Assembly (NCBI RefSeq): GCF_041346945.1
Contig: NZ_CP166850.1
Span: 9,842,501 to 9,906,500, forward strand
Source: Amycolatopsis sp. cg9
GTDB taxonomy: Bacteria; Actinomycetota; Actinomycetes; Mycobacteriales; Pseudonocardiaceae
Direction of reading: 5' to 3'
Length of the DNA stretch: 64,000 nucleotides
Shown here piece by piece: positions 51,274 to 58,768 of this stretch. Position 1 is the first letter of the stretch. Every line of letters begins with the position of its first letter. The position numbers and the translations under genes are program-made. The notes beneath the pieces were generated by a model. That model made no database searches. It was not told the origin of the DNA and saw nothing but the letters and a program-made list of their open reading frames with translations.

Positions 51274-51969
51274 TCAGGACCGGCGGCGCCGCTTTCCCGC
51301 GCCGCCGCCGGTGCGCCGGGCCGGCTTCGGCGGCGCCGGCTTCCGGACCGGGCGCTTGCGCTCCGCCGGGGCCTGCTGGCGGCCGCGCGTGCTGTTGACC
51401 GTGCGGCCGCGGACGATGCCGATGAACTGCTCCATCAGGTCCGTCGTCTCGTCCTCGAGCCACGACAGCGCCACGCTCGACTGCGGCGCGTCCTCGACCG
51501 GCCGGTAGGTCAGGTCGCGGCGGTGGTGCAGGCGGGCCAGCGACTGCGGGACGACGAGCACCCCGACGCCGGCCGCCACGAGCTCGATCGCGTCGGCCGT
51601 CGTCTCCGGGCGCGAGACCGCCGGGCGGCCCGGCCGGGACGGCCACTCGAGGGTGTCGTCCAGCGGGTGCAGCACGACTTCGTCCGCCAGGTCCACCGTG
51701 GACACTTCGTCCGCCGCCGCGATCAGGTGGTCCTTGGCCACCACGACCACGGTCGTCTCGGTGTAGAGCGGGATCGCGTGCAGGCCGTCGCGGTCGATCG
51801 GCGAGCGCAGCAGCGCCGCGTCCGCCTCCCGCGAGCGCAGCAGGCCCGTCGCGTCCGCGGCTTCGACCGGGACCAGGGTGAGCGGTACCTCCGGCACCCG
51901 CTCGCCCCAGGTCCGCACCCACTTGGCGGGGGTCGCTCCGGGAACGTAGGCGAGGCGGAACGAGGTCAC
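51274..51969 (-). CDS. LysR-type substrate-binding domain protein lacking an HTH
   Basis: 231 residues from a GTG that appears leaderless (TAACCT 7 bp upstream). MTSFRLAYVPGATPAKWVRTWGERVPEVPLTLVP starts directly at the effector domain of LysR proteins, and DATGLLRSREADAALLRSPID, TVVVVAKDHL, DAIELVAAGVGVLVVPQSLARL complete it. There is no N-terminal DNA-binding domain. The last 45 residues are strongly basic (ERKRPVRKPAPPKPARRTGGG), perhaps for nucleic-acid contact. Divergent from the DUF5997 gene, a pairing seen often in actinomycetes to my knowledge. Confidence 0.88.
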   Translation of the reverse strand: MTSFRLAYVPGATPAKWVRTWGERVPEVPLTLVPVEAADATGLLRSREADAALLRSPIDRDGLHAIPLYTETTVVVVAKDHLIAAADEVSTVDLADEVVLHPLDDTLEWPSRPGRPAVSRPETTADAIELVAAGVGVLVVPQSLARLHHRRDLTYRPVEDAPQSSVALSWLEDETTDLMEQFIGIVRGRTVNSTRGRQQAPAERKRPVRKPAPPKPARRTGGGAGKRRRRS

Positions 51970-51975
51970 CGGGTC

Positions 51976-52003
51976 AGGTTACCGGGCACCAGCTGGCTAC
52001 CCT
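51976..52003. promoter_or_regulatory. Back-to-back leaderless promoters
   Basis: On the minus strand TAACCT (51981-51976) lies 6-7 bp before the GTG at 51969; on the plus strand TACCCT (51998-52003) lies 7 bp before the ATG at 52011. Neither gene has a Shine-Dalgarno sequence. The -35 region of each promoter would overlap the -10 of the other. Confidence 0.5.
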
Positions 52004-52010
52004 GGACGGC

Positions 52011-52382
52011 ATGACGTCGCACAAGACCGCCCAGACCATGAAGCCCGCGACGGCGGCGAAGAAACTGGGCGTGTACCTCGAAGCCACCCCCGCGGAGTTC
52101 CAGGAGGGTGTCGTCTCGCGCGACGAACTGAACGCGCTGCAGGCCGACCCGCCCGAGTGGCTGCGGGAGCTGCGCCGCACCGGGCCGCACCCGCGGCCGG
52201 TCGTCGCGGCGAAGCTGGGGGTGTCCATCGGCGGCCTCACGCGCGGTGGCATCACCGAAGCGCTCACCACCGAAGAGATCGAAGCACTGAAGGCGGAAAG
52301 CCCCGACTGGCTGGTGCGCGAGCGCGCCACGCAGGCCGAGGTGCGCAAGGAAACCGTGCGCGTGAAGGAGAAGAACCGCTGA
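52011..52382 (+). CDS. DUF5997 family protein
   Basis: 123 residues. MKPATAAKKLGVYLEATPAEFQEGVVSRDELNALQADPPEWLRELRRTGPHPRPVVAAKLGVSIGGLTRGG contains two related segments (KKLGVYL...; AKLGVSIGGL...LTTEEIEALKAESPDWLV), each like a small helical repeat that may bind nucleic acid. Very charged C-terminus. It precedes and overlaps kynureninase, which starts at its stop codon, so the two are cotranslated. Function unknown. Confidence 0.87.
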   Translation: MTSHKTAQTMKPATAAKKLGVYLEATPAEFQEGVVSRDELNALQADPPEWLRELRRTGPHPRPVVAAKLGVSIGGLTRGGITEALTTEEIEALKAESPDWLVRERATQAEVRKETVRVKEKNR

Positions 52383-53584
52383 CCACCCTGGCGGAGGCCG
52401 CGCGCCTCGACGCGGAAGACGAGCTGGCGGACTTTCGCGAGCGGTTCGTCCCGATCACCGATCCCGGCGTCGTCGCCTACCTGGACGGCAATTCGCTCGG
52501 CCGTCCCCTGCGCGCCACCGCGGACCGGCTGCAGCAGCTCGTCGCCGAAGAGTGGGGCGGCCGGCTGATCCGGTCCTGGGAAGAACGCTGGCTCGCGCTG
52601 CCCGAAGCGATCGGGGACGAGCTCGGCCGCGTCGCGCTCGGCGCCGCGCCCGGCCAGACGATCGTCGCCGACTCGACGTCCGTGTGCCTCTACAAGGTGC
52701 TGCGCGCGGCCGTCGCGCTGCGGCCGGGGCGCGACGAGATCGTCACGGACACCGCGAACTTCCCCACCGACCGGTTCCTCGTCGAAAGCGTCGCCGCCGA
52801 ACTCGGGCTCACGGTCCGGTGGATCGAGACCGGCGACGTCCGCCCCGAAGACGTCGCGGCGGTGACCGGGCCGCGCACCGCGGCGGTCGTGCTGTCCCAT
52901 GTGGACTACCGCTCGGCCGCGATCGCCGACCTGGCCGCCATCACGCGGCTGGTGCACGACCGCGGCGGCCTCACCGTCTGGGACCTCTGCCACAGCGTCG
53001 GCTCGATCCCGGTCGCGCTCGACGCGGCGGGCGCCGACTTCGCCGTCGGCTGCACCTACAAGTTCCTCAACGCCGGGCCCGGCGCACCCGCTTTCCTCTA
53101 CGTCAACGCCCGCCACCACGCGGAGTTCGGCCAGCCGATCACCGGCTGGATGGGCGCGGCCGACACCTTCGGCATGGCCGCGGAGTACGTCCCCGCGCCG
53201 GGGATCCGCCGGGCGCTGTCCGGCACGCCGCCGGTGCTCGGCATGGCGGGCGTCCAGGAAGGCGTCGCGCTGCTGGCCGAGGCGGGGATCGACCGCGTGC
53301 GCGCCAAGGCCGTGGCACTGGGCCGGTGGGTGCTCGCCCTCGCCGACGAGTGGCTGGGCCCGCTCGGGTTCACCGTCGCCTCGCCCCGCGACGACGACCG
53401 CCGCGGCGGCCACGTCACCCTCCGCCACCCCGACGCGGAACGGCTTTCCCGCGTGCTGATCGACAACGGCGTGCTGATCGACTTCCGCCGTCCCGACGGC
53501 ATCCGCGTCGGGCTGAGCCCGCTCACCACCGGCTTCACCGAAGTCCGGGCGGCAATGGACCGGATCCGCGAGCTCGCCGGCTGA
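52379..53584 (+). CDS. kynU: Kynureninase, apparently with a CTG start
   Basis: 401 residues. Kynureninase is a PLP enzyme that cleaves kynurenine to anthranilate and alanine. VAYLDGNSLGRPL, DSTSVCLYKVLRAAVAL, DTANFPTDRF, LSHVDYRSAAIADLAAI, WDLCHSVGSIPVAL and the PLP Lys228 in CTYKFLNAGPGAPAF are all present. No ATG, GTG or TTG exists in frame between the upstream gene's region and deep inside the fold; CTG 52379 overlaps the DUF5997 stop (CTGA) and has AAGGAG eight nt upstream, so it is taken as start. No other tryptophan-catabolic gene is adjacent. Confidence 0.92.
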   Translation: MTTLAEAARLDAEDELADFRERFVPITDPGVVAYLDGNSLGRPLRATADRLQQLVAEEWGGRLIRSWEERWLALPEAIGDELGRVALGAAPGQTIVADSTSVCLYKVLRAAVALRPGRDEIVTDTANFPTDRFLVESVAAELGLTVRWIETGDVRPEDVAAVTGPRTAAVVLSHVDYRSAAIADLAAITRLVHDRGGLTVWDLCHSVGSIPVALDAAGADFAVGCTYKFLNAGPGAPAFLYVNARHHAEFGQPITGWMGAADTFGMAAEYVPAPGIRRALSGTPPVLGMAGVQEGVALLAEAGIDRVRAKAVALGRWVLALADEWLGPLGFTVASPRDDDRRGGHVTLRHPDAERLSRVLIDNGVLIDFRRPDGIRVGLSPLTTGFTEVRAAMDRIRELAG

Positions 53585-53605
53585 ACCGAACACCCGCCCG
53601 CACGT

Positions 53606-53654
53606 CATGAAAGGGTCGTTCACCTCGCCAGACGACATGAACGACCCTTTCATG
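53606..53654. terminator. Inverted repeat downstream of kynU
   Basis: CATGAAAGGGTCGTTCA (53606-53622) pairs perfectly with 53638-53654 around a 15-nt loop. It is 22 bp after the kynU stop and upstream of the marR promoter, so it probably terminates the DUF5997-kynU transcript. Confidence 0.75.
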
Positions 53655-53674
53655 GCATCCCGCGCGGCCGATTA

Positions 53675-53706
53675 GTAGCCATGGCTACAGTAGCCATGTA
53701 CATTAT
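53675..53706 (+). promoter_or_regulatory. MarR operator and leaderless promoter
   Basis: GTAGCCATGGCTAC (53675-53688) is a perfect 14-bp palindrome; a second half site GTAGCCATG follows at 53690. TACATT (53699-53704) lies 7 bp before the ATG at 53712, a -10 element spaced for a leaderless message. A MarR dimer on the palindrome would cover the promoter. Confidence 0.65.
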
Positions 53707-53711
53707 CTGGC

Positions 53712-54149
53712 ATGAGCACTCCGGGACACCTGGTCTGGCGCCTCTCCATGAAGTGGCGGGTGGCCGTCGACCGCGCACTGGCGCCCGTCGGCCTGACCCA
53801 CGCCCAGTACGTCTTCCTGGCCTCGCTGCTCGACCTCCAGCGCACGGAAGCACCGAGCCAGCGGGAACTCGCCGACCACACCGGCCTCGAAGCCCTTTAC
53901 GTCTCCAAGCTCGCCCGCACCCTCGACGCCGACGGCCTGATCGAACGCACCCGCGACCCCGCCGACACCCGGACCATCCGGCTGGCCCTCACCGAGCGCG
54001 GCCGCGAGGTCGTCGAGGCGGCGATCACCACCGTCGGCGCGCTGCTCGACCGGCTGCTCGCGCCGCTCGGCGGCCGCCGCGGCGACCGCACCGCCGCGCT
54101 GACCCGGGAGCTCACCCTGCTGCTCGACACCCCGCTCGAAGGAGCCTGA
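53712..54149 (+). CDS. MarR family transcriptional regulator
   Basis: 145 residues. Winged helix: LTHAQYVFLASLLDLQRTEAPSQRELADHTGLEALYVSKLARTLDADGLIERTRDPADTRTIRLALTERGREVV, including the D-x-R wing motif (DPADTRTIRL). One bp separates its stop from the dehalogenase start, so the two form an operon. The upstream palindrome is the probable autoregulatory site. Confidence 0.94.
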   Translation: MSTPGHLVWRLSMKWRVAVDRALAPVGLTHAQYVFLASLLDLQRTEAPSQRELADHTGLEALYVSKLARTLDADGLIERTRDPADTRTIRLALTERGREVVEAAITTVGALLDRLLAPLGGRRGDRTAALTRELTLLLDTPLEGA

Positions 54150-54150
54150 C

Positions 54151-54987
54151 ATGCTCACCCTCCACCACGAAGAAACCGGCAGCGGCACCCCGATCGTGTT
54201 CCTGCACGGCAACCCCGGCTCGTCGCACGGCTGGCGCCACGTCCTCCCCCACGTCGGTCCCGGGCGGCTGCTGGCGCCCGACCTCATCGGCATGGGGCGC
54301 TCGCCCAAGCCCGACCTCGCCTACGCCTTCGCCGACCACGCCCGCCACCTCGACGCCTGGTTCGACGAGCTCGGCCTGGCCGACGTGGTCCTCGTCGGCC
54401 ACGACTGGGGCGGCGCGCTCGCCTTCGACTGGGCCGCCCGCCACCCGGGCCGGGTCCGCGGGCTCGCCTTCTTCGAGACGATCGTGAAGCCGATGGCGTG
54501 GGACGACCTGTCCCCGCAGGCGGCGGAGCGGTCCCGCAAGATCCGCACGCCGGGTGTCGGCGAAGAGATGGTGCTGACGCAGGACCTGTTCATCCGCCAG
54601 GCGTTCACCGGCGGCGTCCGCACGCCGGTCGCCGACGAGGACCTGGCCGCCTACCTCGCCCCGTTCCCCACGCCGGAAAGCCGCCGTCCCGTCCTCGCCT
54701 GGGCCCGCCAGCTGCCGCTCGGCGGGGAGCCGGCCGAGCTCGTCGAGCGCGTCGAGGCCTACGACCGGTGGCTGGCCGGCAGCGACGGCACCCCGAAGCT
54801 GCTGCTGACGTTCGAGGGCTCCCCCACCCTGCTCATCGGCGAAGCGATGGCGAAGTGGTGCGCCGCGAACATCACCGCGCTGGACATCGTCGCGTGCGGG
54901 GAGGCCGGGCACCACGCCCAGGAGGACCGGCCCAAGGAGATCGCCGCCGAGCTGTCGGCGTGGCTGGACCGGCACGGGCTCCGGTGA
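54151..54987 (+). CDS. Haloalkane dehalogenase-like alpha/beta hydrolase
   Basis: 278 residues. HGNPGSSHGWRHVLP supplies the oxyanion region and the halide-binding Asn21; the nucleophile elbow is GHDWGGALAFDWAARHPG with Asp85 and the halide-binding Trp86; the catalytic His254 is in EAGHHAQED. These match the DhaA/LinB family, which hydrolyses carbon-halogen bonds to an alcohol, halide and proton. Specificity is set by the cap domain (about 130-210) and cannot be read. Controlled by the adjacent MarR; an alkane hydroxylase operon follows on the other strand. Confidence 0.88.
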   Translation: MLTLHHEETGSGTPIVFLHGNPGSSHGWRHVLPHVGPGRLLAPDLIGMGRSPKPDLAYAFADHARHLDAWFDELGLADVVLVGHDWGGALAFDWAARHPGRVRGLAFFETIVKPMAWDDLSPQAAERSRKIRTPGVGEEMVLTQDLFIRQAFTGGVRTPVADEDLAAYLAPFPTPESRRPVLAWARQLPLGGEPAELVERVEAYDRWLAGSDGTPKLLLTFEGSPTLLIGEAMAKWCAANITALDIVACGEAGHHAQEDRPKEIAAELSAWLDRHGLR

Positions 54988-54991
54988 GCCG

Positions 54992-55618
54992 TCAGGTGTG
55001 CCGCAGCGGCGGCACGGCCTCCAGGCCGAGCACGCGGGTCGCCACCCACGCCAGGGAATCCGCCGTGCGGGCCGGGGTGTCCGACGGCTGCATGACGTGG
55101 CTGAGGACGGCGCGCACCACCAGGTCGATCACCACGTCGACCTGGTCGTCGGCGAGCGGCAGCCGATAGGGCCGCACGCGCTCGGCGAGCACGACCTTCG
55201 CGCGGGCGAGCAGCGCGCCCGCGTCGGTGGTCAGCAGCGGCAGGAGCTCGGGGGCGGCACCGTGCGACGCCGAGACGATCGCCCGCAGCAGGACGTTGTC
55301 CTCGGCGAGCTCGAGCACCGAGCGGACGGCCTCGTAGAAGGCCTCGATGAGGTTGTCCGGGTGGTGCTCGAAGGCGGCGTCGACGACCGTGAGGAACCGG
55401 TCGAGTTCGTGCGCGACCATCGCTTCGGCCAGCGCGGCCTTGGAGCCGATCTCGTTGTACACGGTCTGGCGGCTGACGCCGACCAGCTCCGCCAGCCGGG
55501 CCATGGTGACCGACGGCCAGCCGGACCGCGCGGTCAGCTCGATCGCCGCGGTGATGATCGGCCGCCGGTGCTGACCACCTTCGGGCGGCGCCGGAGGTGC
55601 CCCGCTCATGATCGTCAT
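54992..55618 (-). CDS. TetR regulator of the alkane hydroxylase operon (AlkX-like)
   Basis: 208 residues; ATG 55618 is 1 bp after the reductase stop, with ATG 55609 as an alternative. HTH: PIITAAIELTARSGWPSVTMARLAELVGVSRQTVYNEIGSKAALAEAMV. It is the last gene of alkB-ferredoxin-reductase-tetR, the order in which alkX-type repressors are found in actinomycetes. The dyad at 58405-58429 upstream of alkB is the likely target, giving autoregulation through the operon. Confidence 0.9.
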   Translation of the reverse strand: MTIMSGAPPAPPEGGQHRRPIITAAIELTARSGWPSVTMARLAELVGVSRQTVYNEIGSKAALAEAMVAHELDRFLTVVDAAFEHHPDNLIEAFYEAVRSVLELAEDNVLLRAIVSASHGAAPELLPLLTTDAGALLARAKVVLAERVRPYRLPLADDQVDVVIDLVVRAVLSHVMQPSDTPARTADSLAWVATRVLGLEAVPPLRHT

Positions 55619-55619
55619 T

Positions 55620-56771
55620 CTAGGCGGTCCCGGCGACGGCCAGCGCGTCAGCCCAGGGCGCGCGGGTGGCGATCCGCCTGCGGTGCTTCATGATCTCGCG
55701 CGGGCGGTCGACGGTGAGCGCGCCGACGAGCCGGTCGCCGCGGCGGTACAGCGTCGTGTCCCCGGCGGTCACGACCTCGTCGGCCACCGGCGTCCCGACG
55801 AACTGGATCCGGTGGCCGTACCAGTCGGACCAGAAGTACGGCACGGCTTCCAGCGGCCGCGCCGACGCCGGGTCGAGCGCGTGGCGAGCGGCGGCCGCAC
55901 CCTGCTCGGCCGCGTTCGTCCAGTGCTCGGGCCGCAGGTGGCCGTCGAACAGCGGGTTCGCCACGTGCGCGACGTCGCCCGCCGCGTAGACGCCCGGCGG
56001 CCCGGCGGACAGGGTCGCGTCGCAGACCACGCCGCGGTCCCGCTCGTGCAGGCGCAGCCCGCTGCCCTCGAGCCAGCCGGTGGCCGGGACGGCGCCGATG
56101 CCGGCGACCACCAGGTCCGCGGGCAGGACTTCGCCACCGGCCAGGTGCACGCCGTCGCCGGTGACGCGCGTGACCTCGGCGCCGAGCCGCAGCTCGGTGC
56201 CGGCTTCGCGGTGCAGCCCGGCCAGCGCCACCCCGGCGGTCTCCCCGACCGCGCGGGCGAGCGGGACGGGGGCCGCTTCCACGATCGTCACCGGCAGGCC
56301 GCGGCCGCGGGCGGCGGACGCGACCTCCGAGCCGATGAACCCGGCGCCGATCACGACGGTCCGCGCGCCGCGATCGAGCCCTGCGCGCACCGCGACGGCG
56401 TCTTCGGCCGTGCGCAGCGCGCGGGTGCCCGGCAAGGTGCGGGCGGTGGCGCCGGTGGCGATGACCAGGGCGTCGTAGCGCACGGCTGCGCCCGCGACGG
56501 TCACTTCGCGCGAGCCGATGTCGAGTCCTTCGGCCGGCGCGCCCAGCAGCAGTTCGACGCCGAGGACGTCCCGGAGCACCTCCTCGGTGTGGAACGGCTC
56601 GACCGCCACCGGACCGTCCGCGGCGAGGAACGCCTTGGACAGCGGCGGCCGGTCGTAGGGCAGGTGTTCCTCGGCCCCGATCAGCACGATCCGGCCGCGG
56701 TACCCGGTGCGGCGGGCGGCTTCCACGGCACGCAGCCCCGCCAGCGACGCGCCCACGACGACGAGCGTCAT
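55620..56771 (-). CDS. FAD-dependent ferredoxin/rubredoxin reductase
   Basis: 383 residues. Two dinucleotide-binding folds: VVVGASLAGLRAVEAARRTGY (FAD) and VVIGAGFIGSEVASAARGRG (NAD(P)H), with EEHLPYDRPPLSKAFL, ALVIATGATARTLPG and GVYAAGDVAHV. Class of rubredoxin/putidaredoxin reductases that pass electrons from NAD(P)H to small iron proteins. Its ATG overlaps the ferredoxin stop. It should supply the rubredoxin domain of AlkB, the ferredoxin, or both. Confidence 0.93.
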   Translation of the reverse strand: MTLVVVGASLAGLRAVEAARRTGYRGRIVLIGAEEHLPYDRPPLSKAFLAADGPVAVEPFHTEEVLRDVLGVELLLGAPAEGLDIGSREVTVAGAAVRYDALVIATGATARTLPGTRALRTAEDAVAVRAGLDRGARTVVIGAGFIGSEVASAARGRGLPVTIVEAAPVPLARAVGETAGVALAGLHREAGTELRLGAEVTRVTGDGVHLAGGEVLPADLVVAGIGAVPATGWLEGSGLRLHERDRGVVCDATLSAGPPGVYAAGDVAHVANPLFDGHLRPEHWTNAAEQGAAAARHALDPASARPLEAVPYFWSDWYGHRIQFVGTPVADEVVTAGDTTLYRRGDRLVGALTVDRPREIMKHRRRIATRAPWADALAVAGTA

Positions 56772-56956
56772 GTCAGCTTCAAGGCCAGCACGGGGCAGGC
56801 GTCCACGGCGGCGGCGAGGTCCTGCCGGTGCTCCTCACCGGGCCGCTCGTCGAGCACGACGACCGTGCCGTCCTCGCCGACCTCGAAGAAGTCGGGGGCC
56901 ATCGCTTCGCACATGCCGAGGCCGTCGCACTTGCCGCGGTCCGCTTCGATCCGCAT
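56768..56956 (-). CDS. [3Fe-4S]-type ferredoxin
   Basis: 62 residues. MRIEADRGKCDGLGMCEAMAPDFFEV and DACPVLALKL: cysteines at 10, 16 and 54 in the pattern C-x5-C-xn-C-P, with no Cys at the fourth cluster position, which indicates a [3Fe-4S] cluster. Such ferredoxins usually serve cytochrome P450 systems. Its start overlaps the alkB stop (TGATG) and its stop overlaps the reductase start. Confidence 0.92.
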   Translation of the reverse strand: MRIEADRGKCDGLGMCEAMAPDFFEVGEDGTVVVLDERPGEEHRQDLAAAVDACPVLALKLT

Positions 56957-58356
56957 CACGCACCCACCCGGCCCGGCGCGACGAAGTCGACCTTCTCGCG
57001 GACGCCGCAGTCGGGGCAGCACCAGGAGTCCGGGATCGCGGCCCACGGGGTGCCGGCCGGGAAACCTTCGCGCGGGTCGCCGAGCTGCTCGTCGTAGACG
57101 TACCCGCAGCCGGGGCACATCCCGCCCTCGGTCGCGTCGCCGCGGGTGTCCGTCGGTGCGGGCCCGGCGGCCGTGACGCGGGTTCCGTACCGGGCGAGGA
57201 CCTTCTCGCGCTTCGACGGCTGAATGTTGGCGCGGGAGACGTCGCCGCCGAAGTGGGCGAGCACCCGCGGGTCCATCACCCGGCGCCACACCGGCGGGAC
57301 GAGCGCCAGCACGATCATCCCGGCGTACCCGGTGGGCAGCACCGGCGACTCGGCGAAGTCGCGCAGGGTCTGGTACCGCCGCGTCGGGTTCGCGTGGTGG
57401 TCGCTGTGCCGCTGCAGGTGGTAGAGCAGGACGTTGGTGGCGATGTTGTTGGAGTTCCAGCTGTGGCTGGGATCCACCCGCTCGTAGCGCCGCTTCCCGG
57501 CCGCGCCGACCCGCTGCCGCAGCATGCCGTAGTGCTCCATGTAGTTGACGACCTCCAGCAGCGAAAACCCGACGACGGCCTGGATCACCAGGTACGGCAG
57601 GATCCCCACGCCGAGCCACGCGATCATCGCCGCCCACAGCACCGCGGACATCAGCCAGGCGTTGAGCACGTCGTTGCCGATGCGGAAGGGGTGCTTGTTT
57701 CGGCGGGCGTAGCGCTTGCGCTCCAGGCGCCACGCCGACTTCAGCGAACCGAAGACCGTGCGCGGCCAGAAGCGGTAGAAGCTCTCGCCGAGGCGGCTGC
57801 TCGCCGGGTCCTCCGGCGTCGCCACGCGGACGTGGTGGCCGCGGTTGTGCTCGATGTAGAAGTGCCCGTAGAAGCTTTGCGCCAGCGCGATCTTCGACAG
57901 CCAGCGCTCGTGGCTCTCCTTCTTGTGCCCCAGCTCGTGCGCGGTGTTGATGCCGATCCCGCCGATGCAGCCGATGGACACGGCCAGCCCGATCTTGTCC
58001 GCGACGGAGACGTCCCCGCGGGCGATGAGCCAGAACGCGGCGACGAAGCCGACGTACTGGACGGGCAGGAAGGCGAACGTGATCCAGCGGTAGTACCGGT
58101 CGTTCTCCAGCCGCTCGATGACGTCGTCGGGCGGGTTGCTCCGGTCCAGCCCGGCGAGCAGGTCGATCAGCGGGACGATCACCAGGATCACGACCGGGCC
58201 GATCCAGAACCACCCGCCCCAGCCGGTGGCCGCGTGCAGCCCGATGGCGAGGAACGCCAGGGACGGCACGACCAGGCCGATCAGCCACAGGTACCGCTTG
58301 CGGTCACGCCACAGTTCGGTCGAACCGGCGGGGACGGTTCCGGTCACTTCGCTCAT
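56956..58356 (-). CDS. alkB: Alkane 1-monooxygenase fused to rubredoxin
   Basis: 466 residues from the ATG behind GAGGAGG. Six hydrophobic segments and the membrane di-iron His motifs: HELGHKK (140-146), HNRGHH (170-175), NYMEHYG (271-277) and LQRHSDHH (314-321). After a linker the C-terminus is a rubredoxin with Cys414, Cys417, Cys447 and Cys450 (CPGCGYVYD ... CPDCG). AlkB hydroxylates terminal carbons of alkanes. The fused rubredoxin is known from several actinomycete AlkB enzymes. Operon with ferredoxin, reductase and TetR. Confidence 0.96.
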   Translation of the reverse strand: MSEVTGTVPAGSTELWRDRKRYLWLIGLVVPSLAFLAIGLHAATGWGGWFWIGPVVILVIVPLIDLLAGLDRSNPPDDVIERLENDRYYRWITFAFLPVQYVGFVAAFWLIARGDVSVADKIGLAVSIGCIGGIGINTAHELGHKKESHERWLSKIALAQSFYGHFYIEHNRGHHVRVATPEDPASSRLGESFYRFWPRTVFGSLKSAWRLERKRYARRNKHPFRIGNDVLNAWLMSAVLWAAMIAWLGVGILPYLVIQAVVGFSLLEVVNYMEHYGMLRQRVGAAGKRRYERVDPSHSWNSNNIATNVLLYHLQRHSDHHANPTRRYQTLRDFAESPVLPTGYAGMIVLALVPPVWRRVMDPRVLAHFGGDVSRANIQPSKREKVLARYGTRVTAAGPAPTDTRGDATEGGMCPGCGYVYDEQLGDPREGFPAGTPWAAIPDSWCCPDCGVREKVDFVAPGRVGA

Positions 58357-58404
58357 CACGCCTCCTCGAGTGATTTACGAAACGATAGGTGATGTAAAGT
58401 CAGT

Positions 58405-58429
58405 TTGACAAGAGGGGCCTGTTTGTCAA
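58405..58429. promoter_or_regulatory. Dyad in the alkB promoter
   Basis: TTGACAA (58405-58411) and TTGTCAA (58423-58429) are exact inverted copies 11 bp apart, about 50 bp upstream of alkB. On the minus strand TTGTCA and TATCGT (18 bp apart) could be the -35 and -10 elements, so a repressor at the dyad would cover the -35. Candidate site for the TetR encoded by the last gene of the operon. Confidence 0.6.
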
Positions 58430-58495
58430 TCGAGCCTTGCCCGCACCGGTACCCTGGTGAGCGGGTGAGGAGCAGCGGCGGATGAACCGCGGCCG

Positions 58496-58768
58496 GTGGT
58501 CGTGCCGGACTTCCGGGGCAGGCAAGCGCTCGACGCGTGGCTGTCGGGCCACGACGCGGGCTTGACGCTGCAAGGACCGGATCCGGACAGCCCCCACCCG
58601 TTGCTGAACGGCTTGGTCGTGGCCCAGCTCCCCGCCGCGGGGACCCGGCTGGACCGGTGGGGCGCGGTGACCGTGTGGGTGGCCGGCGGCGGCGACCCCA
58701 GCGGAGTCCGTGAACCCCGGCGGCCACCGCCTCAGGTCCGGGAGGAACCCGGCTACGGCGAGCCCTGA
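58496..58768 (+). CDS. Small single-PASTA-domain protein
   Basis: About 90 residues from GTG 58496 (GTG 58502 is also possible; no clear ribosome-binding site). VVPDFRGRQALDAWLSGHDAGLTLQGPDPDSPHPLLNGLVVAQLPAAGTRLDRWGAVTVWV matches the PASTA pattern (VPD-x2-G, G-x-V-x2-Q-P-x-x-G-T, V-T-V). There is no kinase, transmembrane helix or signal peptide. PASTA domains usually bind peptidoglycan fragments outside the cell, which does not fit an unanchored protein; a cytoplasmic role or a remnant is possible. Confidence 0.65.
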   Translation: MVVPDFRGRQALDAWLSGHDAGLTLQGPDPDSPHPLLNGLVVAQLPAAGTRLDRWGAVTVWVAGGGDPSGVREPRRPPPQVREEPGYGEP

